From positions 1-20,823 of the forward strand of contig CAJMMX010000044.1 in NCBI GenBank assembly GCA_905214615.1: 20,823 bases of DNA. Reading direction: 5' to 3'. This document shows positions 15,446-20,823 of this stretch, in pieces. Position 1 is the stretch's first letter, and every line of letters starts with the position of its first letter. Both the position numbers and the translations under genes were made by a program. Below the pieces are notes generated by a model that saw only the letters and a program-made list of their open reading frames with translations, made no database searches and had not been told where the DNA came from. The stretch is from an uncultured bacterium (GTDB lineage: Bacteria; Actinomycetota; Coriobacteriia; Coriobacteriales; Coriobacteriaceae).

Positions 15446-16051
15446 CTACCCCGCCTCGCGCATCCAGCGATCGAACGTCCCCACGCACACGCCCAGGCAC
15501 TTTGCTGCCTGGCTGCGGGTAATATCGCCTGCCTCATAGCTATCGCGTACCAGCTCAAACTGAGGAGGGCACGGCTTGCGAGGTCGACCGAAACGGACCC
15601 CTCGCGCCTGCGCCGCTGCAATCCCCTCCGCTTGGCGCCGATGGATATTCTCGCGCTCCACCTGCGCCACGTAGCTCAGCAGTTGCAGCACAATATCGGC
15701 AATCAGGGTATTAGTCACATCCGGCGCGCCGCTGGCCCTGGCGCGCGTGTCAAGCAATGGCATGTCCAACACCACAATGGCAACCCCGAGCTCCTTGGTA
15801 ATGCGACGCCATTCCTCAAGAATCTCGGAGTAATTACGGCCAAGTCGGTCGATAGAAAGCACCACCAGCACGTCCCCGTCTCCCAGGACGTGCAGCAGCT
15901 CGCGATACCGCGGGCGATCGAAGTCCTTGCCGCTCGCATGGTCGGCATAAATATTCGCCGAGCCCACGCCATAGGCGCCCAGCGCATCCAGCTGCCGATT
16001 AAGATTCTGATCGCGCGAACTCACCCGCGCATAACCATACACCGTCGCCAT
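15446..16051 (-). CDS. Serine recombinase (resolvase/invertase family)
   Basis: This encodes a 201-residue site-specific recombinase. The N-terminal catalytic domain has YGYARVSSRDQN with the nucleophile Ser11, then YADHASGKDFDRPRYREL and SIDRLGRN with the active-site Arg pair near 69-72. The E-helix region is followed by RQAEGIAAAQARGVRFGRPRK and a C-terminal helix-turn-helix (about 163-200, SQAAKCLGVCVGTFDRWM). The length and architecture match Tn3-type resolvases and Hin-like invertases, and all key residues are intact. ATG 16051 was chosen as the family N-terminus; its ribosome binding site is weak (GGGGATGAG). No transposase or obvious transposon ends accompany it. Inverted repeats lie 20 bases upstream. 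Confidence 0.92.
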   Translation of the reverse strand: MATVYGYARVSSRDQNLNRQLDALGAYGVGSANIYADHASGKDFDRPRYRELLHVLGDGDVLVVLSIDRLGRNYSEILEEWRRITKELGVAIVVLDMPLLDTRARASGAPDVTNTLIADIVLQLLSYVAQVERENIHRRQAEGIAAAQARGVRFGRPRKPCPPQFELVRDSYEAGDITRSQAAKCLGVCVGTFDRWMREAG

Positions 16052-16070
16052 CTCATCCCCGCTTTCTTGT

Positions 16071-16109
16071 AAACCTGCCAAAAAGGGACAGGTTTATTTT
16101 GGTAGGTTT
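16071..16109. repeat. Nested inverted repeats just upstream of the recombinase gene
   Basis: AAACCTGCCAAAA (16071-16083) and TTTTGGTAGGTTT (16097-16109) are inverted copies matching at 12 of 13 positions. A third related unit, CAGGTTT (16089-16095), pairs perfectly with AAACCTG (16071-16077). The cluster begins 20 bases before the recombinase ATG, in a locally AT-rich stretch. It could be a recombinase binding site, an operator or one end of a former mobile element. Confidence 0.7.
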
Positions 16110-16171
16110 TACCTCTCGAATAGCAGGTAAGCGGGCGGCCGAGCAGACGGCAAGGTAGCCATGATCCAAAT

Positions 16172-16203
16172 GCGGAGGGCGGCCCCGAAAGACCGCCCTC
16201 CGC
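16172..16203 (-). terminator. Strong hairpin downstream of rnr
   Basis: Perfect 11-base arms GCGGAGGGCGG (16172-16182) and CCGCCCTCCGC (16193-16203) flank a 10-base loop, 26 bases past the rnr stop. Only ATTTGG follows on the minus strand, so termination is likely but not classical. Confidence 0.72.
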
Positions 16204-16228
16204 TCTCCCGCCATGAGTCGAGATTTGG

Positions 16229-18364
16229 CTAATGGATAAGCTTAAAGTCCAAGTGCCCACGCGTGGTATTGACGCGCGAGACCTCGATAATCACGCGCTG
16301 GCCCAGTTCATAGCGAGTCCCCGTGTCGGCGCCCGTCAGCGTAAGCGCATCCTCGTCGAACTCGAACCACTCGTTGCCCAGGCTCTTGATCGAAACCAAG
16401 CCTTCGACCTGCGTCAGGTCCAAGCGCACAAAGAGGCCCATGCTGCTAACCCACGAGACGGTTCCGGCATAGCGCTCGCCCAGACGGTCCTCATAGTACT
16501 GGGCAATCTTGATCTTTTGCGTCGCATGGCTGGCGGCATCTGCCGCGCGCTCGGCATCGCTGCATGCGCGGCAGATCTGCGGCAGAATGCGCGGCAGCGA
16601 CTCGCGCCCCTTGCCGATCAGCCGCGGCGTACGGACCAGGGCGTCCTTGCCGCCGAGCTGCTCATAGGCCAACTGCAGTTTGAGCACGCGGTGCACCACC
16701 AGATCGGGGTAGCGACGGATGGGACTCGTAAAGTGACAGTAGCACGGCGCGGCGAGCGCAAAGTGGCCCTCGTTGCGCGGCTTGTACAGTGCGCGCTGCA
16801 TGCTGCGCAGAAGCAGCGTGTTGACGAGCGGTGCGTTGGCCGTACCGGCGGCAGCATCAACTGCAGCCTGTAGCTCATCGGGACTCCCCAGGGCGATACC
16901 GGCAGCACGGCGATCGTCGATGATGCCTAGCTGCGCCAGCGCAACGGCGGCACCGTGCAGGCTATCGGGGCTCGGATCCTCATGCACGCGATAGCAGGCC
17001 TCGATATCACGGTCTGCCAGCCACTCTGCAACGCACTCGTTGGCGAGTAGCATGGCTTCCTCGATAAGCGACGTGGCACACGAACGCTCGCGCGCCACAA
17101 TCTGCACGGGCACTCCGTCCTCATCCAATAGAGCGCGAATCTCGGCCGTGTCAAAATCGACTGAGCCGCGGGCACGACGAATACGACGGCGAAGTTCGGC
17201 GAGTTCGTTGGCGGCGACAAGGAAATCGCCGAGGTCGACGTTATAGCCGCGAGCAGTTTCCTCGCACGCAAGACCGCGCTCAAGCGCCTCCTCGCGCGAG
17301 GCCTCAGCAGCCGCAACATCCTCAGCGGCGCCTTCCAGCACCGAATACTCAACAGCGTCGGCACGCACCAGCAGCGCCTCGGCGCCGTCATAGTCCATAC
17401 GCACACGCGAGCGAATCACGCTGGGGTACGGATCGTAATGCCGCACGCGGCCCTGCGCATCGAGCTCAATGTCAACGGTAAACGCAAGACGGTCCTCGTC
17501 AGGGCGAAGCGAGCATAGGTCACAGGACAGGCGTTCGGGCAGCATGGAAAGCACGCGATCGGCCAGATACACCGATGTCGTACGATGGCGAGCCTCAAGA
17601 TCGATATGCCCGTCCCAAGCCACATAGTGAGAAACGTCAGCGATATGCACACCCAGCTTGTAGCCACCCTCGGGCGTGCGCTCAAGCGAAATGGCATCGT
17701 CAAAGTCGCGCGCGTCGACCGGGTCGATCGTGATGACAAAGCGGTCGCGCAGATCGCGGCGGAGCGGGTCCTTAAGCGCCGCGGACACATCGAGCGAAAG
17801 CCCCTCGGCCTCGTCCAGCGCGGCCTCGGGATAGCTATCGGTATAGCCGTAACGCGCCATCACGTATTGAACGCCCAAATCGGGCGCGTCATCTCCGCCA
17901 ATGCGGCGTTCGATCGTCACGGTGCCCGATTCCAGGCGCGTCGGGTAGGTCAAAATGCGCGCGACAACGGCATCACCCGGGTGGACGCCCAGACGATCCG
18001 CCGAGGTATCCTCGGGCAGAATGAAGAAGTCGGCCTTCAGGCGCGAATCGAGCGGCTCGATCACACCGAGCGGACCAGCGGTCTGGTACGTACCCACCAC
18101 GCTTATGGCTGCGCGCTCAACCACGCCTTCGATCACGGCGCGCCGCTCACCATGCGGGCTATTCTTAATGCTCACGGCAACGGTATCGCCATCCATGATC
18201 TCGCGCTTACCGCGGCCCATAACCTTGTAGTCGCCGCTCTCGGTTATGACATAGGCGCCATGCTCATGGAGCTGCACGCGCCCGGTCAGGCTCGGACGGC
18301 GTTCGTTGCGCACCGGCCCACGCTTATTGCGAGCACCGCGCTTATGCTTGTTATTGCGCCCCAT
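16229..18364 (-). CDS. rnr: Ribonuclease R
   Basis: RNase R is a processive 3'-to-5' exoribonuclease that degrades structured RNA and takes part in tmRNA-linked decay of defective messages. In the 711-residue protein a basic N-terminal tail (residues 1-23) precedes cold-shock-like RNA-binding domains (about 25-165). The RNB catalytic domain carries IDPVDARDFDDAISL, with Asp214, Asp220, Asp222 and Asp223 as metal ligands, and later HFTSPIRRYPDLVVHRVL near 545-562. A C-terminal S1 domain spans about 628-708 (YAGTVSWVSSMGLFVRL). The length is normal for Gram-positives. ATG 18364 has AAGGAGG upstream. It follows ftsX after a terminator. smpB, its frequent neighbour, lies far downstream here. Confidence 0.96.
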   Translation of the reverse strand: MGRNNKHKRGARNKRGPVRNERRPSLTGRVQLHEHGAYVITESGDYKVMGRGKREIMDGDTVAVSIKNSPHGERRAVIEGVVERAAISVVGTYQTAGPLGVIEPLDSRLKADFFILPEDTSADRLGVHPGDAVVARILTYPTRLESGTVTIERRIGGDDAPDLGVQYVMARYGYTDSYPEAALDEAEGLSLDVSAALKDPLRRDLRDRFVITIDPVDARDFDDAISLERTPEGGYKLGVHIADVSHYVAWDGHIDLEARHRTTSVYLADRVLSMLPERLSCDLCSLRPDEDRLAFTVDIELDAQGRVRHYDPYPSVIRSRVRMDYDGAEALLVRADAVEYSVLEGAAEDVAAAEASREEALERGLACEETARGYNVDLGDFLVAANELAELRRRIRRARGSVDFDTAEIRALLDEDGVPVQIVARERSCATSLIEEAMLLANECVAEWLADRDIEACYRVHEDPSPDSLHGAAVALAQLGIIDDRRAAGIALGSPDELQAAVDAAAGTANAPLVNTLLLRSMQRALYKPRNEGHFALAAPCYCHFTSPIRRYPDLVVHRVLKLQLAYEQLGGKDALVRTPRLIGKGRESLPRILPQICRACSDAERAADAASHATQKIKIAQYYEDRLGERYAGTVSWVSSMGLFVRLDLTQVEGLVSIKSLGNEWFEFDEDALTLTGADTGTRYELGQRVIIEVSRVNTTRGHLDFKLIH

Positions 18365-18441
18365 GGCGCCTCCTTGCTATCGATGACGAACTCCAAAGAG
18401 TCTACCCAAATGATTCGCTTTCCTGCCGTCCCCTAGAGATC

Positions 18442-18475
18442 AAAAAACGGGCCGCCCCATAAGAGACGACCCGTT
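18442..18475 (-). terminator. Terminator of the ftsE-ftsX operon
   Basis: Nine-base arms at 18446-18454 and 18467-18475 (AACGGGCCG and CGACCCGTT) pair at 8 of 9 positions around a 12-base loop. On the minus strand they run into a TTTTTT tract (18447-18442). It lies just after the ftsX stop. Confidence 0.88.
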
Positions 18476-18499
18476 GGAAGGGATGAATTCCAGGCATGC

Positions 18500-19420
18500 C
18501 TACACGCGCAGGTAGCGACGCATGGCTATGGCAGAACCAAAGAGACCGATAATCACACCGACCAGAATCAGCGCAGCATAGGTCACCAGGTAGTACTGCA
18601 TCGGCAGGGCAAACGACATCCAGCCGATGCTCTCCTGCAAACGCGGAATCATCAGATTGCGCAGCAGCTCCAGAACGCCGATGGAAAGCAGCGAGCCCAA
18701 AATGGCCTGCAGTACGCCCTCGGTGATAAACGGGCCGCGAATGAAGCCGTTGCTGGCGCCGACCAGACGCATAATCGCAATCTCACGACGACGCGCCGTG
18801 ATGGACAGGCGAATCGTATTGTTGATGAAGATGAATGCGATAAAGGTCAAAAGGCCAACGAGCACCACGGCGGCGATGCGGATGTAGTTGGTCACCTGGA
18901 ACAGGCGGCTCACTTCCTCTTGGCCGTACAGCACGCTCGCGTTGACGTCGCCGTCATCCGCGATCTTCTGGAAGTCGGCGTTCTTCTTGAGCTTCTGGGC
19001 CGTGCTCTCGACCTTGGACGGATCGTCCATCTCAATTGCAAACGAAGCCGGCAGCGGGTTCTGGCCATCGAGCGCGCTCATGGTGGCGTCGGCGTTGCCC
19101 GACATCTTGCTCGTATACTCGGCCAGCGCGTCGTCCTTGTCCTTATAGGTCACGGACTTGACGTTATTCCACGTCTTAAGCTCGGCCTCAAAAGCCTGAA
19201 CATCGGCCTGATCGGCGTCATCGCTAATGAACGCGTTGATGACAACCTGATCCTCGACGGTGCCGATCACGGAGTTCAGCATCGCGGAGCCCATGATGAA
19301 CAGGCCGATGATAAACAGCGAAAGGAAGATCGTGATGACGGCGCCGAGCGAGGTAGTCCAGTTACGGAAGAAGTGACTGATTGCCTCTTTGAAGGAGTAG
19401 CCCACGTTAGTTGGTGCCAT
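18500..19420 (-). CDS. ftsX: Cell division ABC transporter permease FtsX
   Basis: FtsX is the membrane partner of FtsE. The complex controls peptidoglycan hydrolases at the division site rather than transporting a substrate. The 306 residues show the family layout: a cytoplasmic N-terminus, TM1 (about 24-46), a large extracellular domain (about 50-175), then TM2 (180-200), TM3 (231-253) and TM4 (275-297). The cytoplasmic ARRREIAIMRLVGASNGFIRGPF stretch between TM2 and TM3 is the conserved FtsE-coupling region. The start at ATG 19420 overlaps the end of ftsE by 14 bases, indicating translational coupling. A hydrolase partner such as a NlpC/P60 or CHAP protein is expected elsewhere. Confidence 0.96.
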   Translation of the reverse strand: MAPTNVGYSFKEAISHFFRNWTTSLGAVITIFLSLFIIGLFIMGSAMLNSVIGTVEDQVVINAFISDDADQADVQAFEAELKTWNNVKSVTYKDKDDALAEYTSKMSGNADATMSALDGQNPLPASFAIEMDDPSKVESTAQKLKKNADFQKIADDGDVNASVLYGQEEVSRLFQVTNYIRIAAVVLVGLLTFIAFIFINNTIRLSITARRREIAIMRLVGASNGFIRGPFITEGVLQAILGSLLSIGVLELLRNLMIPRLQESIGWMSFALPMQYYLVTYAALILVGVIIGLFGSAIAMRRYLRV

Positions 19421-20627
19421 AGTTGCCGTAACCTCCCCTCTCCTGGTCGCGGATAACGTGGCCGCCCTCGAGGGCGATCACGCGACGGTGCATGCTATCG
19501 ACCATCTCGCGGTCGTGCGTGGCGACGATCACGGTGGTGCCGGTGCGGTTAATACGCTCGAGCAGCTTCATGATGCCCAGCGAGATCGCCGGGTCGAGGT
19601 TGCCCGTGGGCTCGTCGCAGATCAGCAGCGGCGGACGGTTGACCATAGCGCGGGCGACGGCGACGCGCTGCTGCTCGCCACCGGAAAGCTGGTCGGGCAG
19701 CGAATCCATCTGATCGGCCAGACCGACCAGACGCAGCACCTCCGGCACCTGGCTGCGAATGACGCCCTTGGGCTTGCCGATGCACTGCAGGGCAAACGCC
19801 ACGTTTTCGTAGGCGGTCTTTTGCGGCAGAAGCTTAAAGTCCTGGAACACGGCGCCAATCTGGCGGCGCAGGAACGGAACCTTGCGGTTCTTGATCTTCA
19901 TGAGGTCCTGACCGGCAACCAGGATGCGGCCGCTCGTCGGCTTGACGTCGCGGTTGAGCGTCGACAGCAGCGTGGTCTTACCCGAGCCGGAATGACCGAC
20001 CAGGAAGACGAACTCGCCCGGATAGATCTCGATGTTGATGTCGTCGAGTGCAGGCTTGTTGGGCTGTGCCGGATAGATCTTGGTGACATGCTCCATAAGG
20101 ATGACGGGCTCGACACCGGCCTGCTTGGCCATCTTCTTGCGGCTGGCCTGCGGATCGATGGGCGCAAACACCGACGTAAAATCGGGGTTGTTGAGCGCGT
20201 TATCGAGGCTTGCGACCTCGGCTGCCTGATCGCTCTCGACCACCGGGGCAGCAGGCTGCGTGGGATCGGGAATAGCGGCAAAGAGGCCGGACTGCGCAGG
20301 CTGAGGAGCCGGTGTCGCAGGAGCCATGGGGTCGGGAATGCCGGCCATGCTAGGCTGCGGCGCGGCGGCGCCAGCCTGAGGCTGCTCCACGCGAGCGGTC
20401 ACAGCCTGAACGGGCTCAAAACCCGCCGTGCCGGAAAGCGCGACATCGCTGGTGGGATTGTAGGCAAAGGGATCGGATGCCGGCTGTGCCTGATCTGCCG
20501 GCTGAGTGGGGGCCTGAGCAACAGGATGGCCCTCTGAATCCGGAGTGGCGAAACGACTGCCCTGGACGCCTGTCTGCGTCTTGGGGGCATCATCGCCCGC
20601 ACCGGAGGTACGGAAGTGGTTACCCAC
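19407..20627 (-). CDS. ftsE: Cell division ATP-binding protein FtsE with long N-terminal extension
   Basis: FtsE is the cytoplasmic ATPase of the FtsEX complex. The ABC domain starts near residue 174 (VILMEHVTKIYP). Walker A GHSGSGKTT is at 211-219, the Q-loop at FQDFKLLPQ, the signature LSGGEQQR at 314-321, Walker B LLICDEP at 334-340 and the H-loop His371. This core of about 230 residues equals a whole normal FtsE. The preceding ~173 residues are Pro/Ala/Gln-rich, without membrane segments, and contain a repeated IPDP motif (residues 97-100 and 119-122). GTG 20627 is taken as the start because AAGGAG lies 5 bases upstream and the frame is open throughout. An internal ATG at residue 166 would give a normal-length protein, but its upstream site is weak. 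The function call is certain; the exact start is less so. Confidence 0.93.
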   Translation of the reverse strand: MGNHFRTSGAGDDAPKTQTGVQGSRFATPDSEGHPVAQAPTQPADQAQPASDPFAYNPTSDVALSGTAGFEPVQAVTARVEQPQAGAAAPQPSMAGIPDPMAPATPAPQPAQSGLFAAIPDPTQPAAPVVESDQAAEVASLDNALNNPDFTSVFAPIDPQASRKKMAKQAGVEPVILMEHVTKIYPAQPNKPALDDINIEIYPGEFVFLVGHSGSGKTTLLSTLNRDVKPTSGRILVAGQDLMKIKNRKVPFLRRQIGAVFQDFKLLPQKTAYENVAFALQCIGKPKGVIRSQVPEVLRLVGLADQMDSLPDQLSGGEQQRVAVARAMVNRPPLLICDEPTGNLDPAISLGIMKLLERINRTGTTVIVATHDREMVDSMHRRVIALEGGHVIRDQERGGYGNYGTN

Positions 20628-20772
20628 TGGTGCTCCTTATCGTCGTGCGTTTAAACTACATGAGCGCTTTGTATTTTAGCAGCATTAGCTTTACTGCACA
20701 TAAGAAGCATGGCGGGGTTTGGGTCTCACCGGCCGGGCGCAGGGTTACCTCCCAAATCGTCCTCGCGCATGA

Positions 20773-20815
20773 CCGGCATTTGTCCTGCTCCTGCGGAGCT
20801 GCGGACAAACGCCGG
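20773..20815. repeat. Long two-tier hairpin upstream of ftsE
   Basis: Outer arms CCGGCATTTGTCC (20773-20785) and GGACAAACGCCGG (20803-20815) pair at 12 of 13 positions. Inside them GCTCC (20787-20791) and GGAGC (20795-20799) form a second perfect stem. It lies about 146 bases upstream of the ftsE start with no T-run on either side. The rest of 20628-20823 holds no gene. It may be an intergenic palindrome, or the transcript end of an upstream gene off the window. Confidence 0.7.
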
Positions 20816-20823
20816 CCTGCGCT

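Noticed and set aside
15340..16210. A complete insertion sequence or transposon around the serine recombinase
   Set aside because: No transposase, no matching terminal repeat on the other side and no target-site duplication were found. Only the upstream inverted repeats remain and are reported separately.
19458..20537. A 359-codon plus-strand open frame antisense to ftsE
   Set aside because: It mirrors the ABC ATPase coding sequence and has no family signature of its own. It does not argue against the FtsE extension.

Overview
The window reads as a chromosomal segment of a high-GC, anaerobic, Gram-positive gut actinobacterium. The class Coriobacteriia, and Collinsella or a close relative in particular, fits best. 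This is inferred from the roughly 60-65% GC coding sequence, strong GGAGG-type ribosome binding sites, a rubredoxin/flavin reductase pair, a PTS-based MurNAc pathway and the ftsEX/rnr/smpB gene set. It was not tested by any search. Almost every gene lies on the minus strand. The exceptions are a metal transporter (4699-5955) and a small orphan gene (9115-9525).

Layout from left to right. (1) 1-4335: most of the large subunit of glutamate synthase (gltB). It runs off the left edge, and its last ~310 bases are visibly less GC-rich than the rest. (2) 4336-6264: an Nramp-type Mn/Fe transporter (mntH). It is bracketed by three copies of one 55-bp inverted-repeat element, one upstream and two downstream. 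(3) 6265-7001: rubredoxin and a flavin reductase as adjacent separate genes, resembling a split high-molecular-weight rubredoxin. (4) 7132-8584: a hairpin repeat, smpB and an overlapping TPR-protein gene. (5) 8644-8950: a tRNA-Gln/tRNA-Glu operon with promoter and terminator. (6) 9115-10019: an orphan gene and an ArsC/Spx-family gene. They converge on two tandem 50-bp hairpin repeats.

(7) 10112-14555: a complete cell-wall-sugar recycling operon, murR-murQ-murP-mupG. It encodes an RpiR-type regulator, MurNAc-6-P etherase, an EIIBC transporter and 6-phospho-N-acetylmuramidase. In the established scheme MurP imports and phosphorylates MurNAc or MurNAc-GlcNAc. MupG then splits the phosphorylated disaccharide, MurQ converts MurNAc-6-P to GlcNAc-6-P, and MurR senses the sugar phosphate. 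A terminator-like hairpin sits between murP and mupG. (8) 14760-16109: a VanZ-like membrane protein with a TTG start, and a lone serine recombinase with inverted repeats just upstream of it. (9) 16229-20627: rnr (RNase R), ftsX and ftsE. The FtsE frame carries a ~170-residue Pro/Ala/Gln-rich N-terminal extension.

I see no CRISPR array, prophage, insertion sequence with clear ends or toxin-antitoxin pair. The most distinctive unexplained content is the set of intergenic hairpin repeats, especially the 55-bp family around mntH. Next come the gltB composition break, the FtsE extension, the internal murP/mupG hairpin and the recombinase with its repeats.
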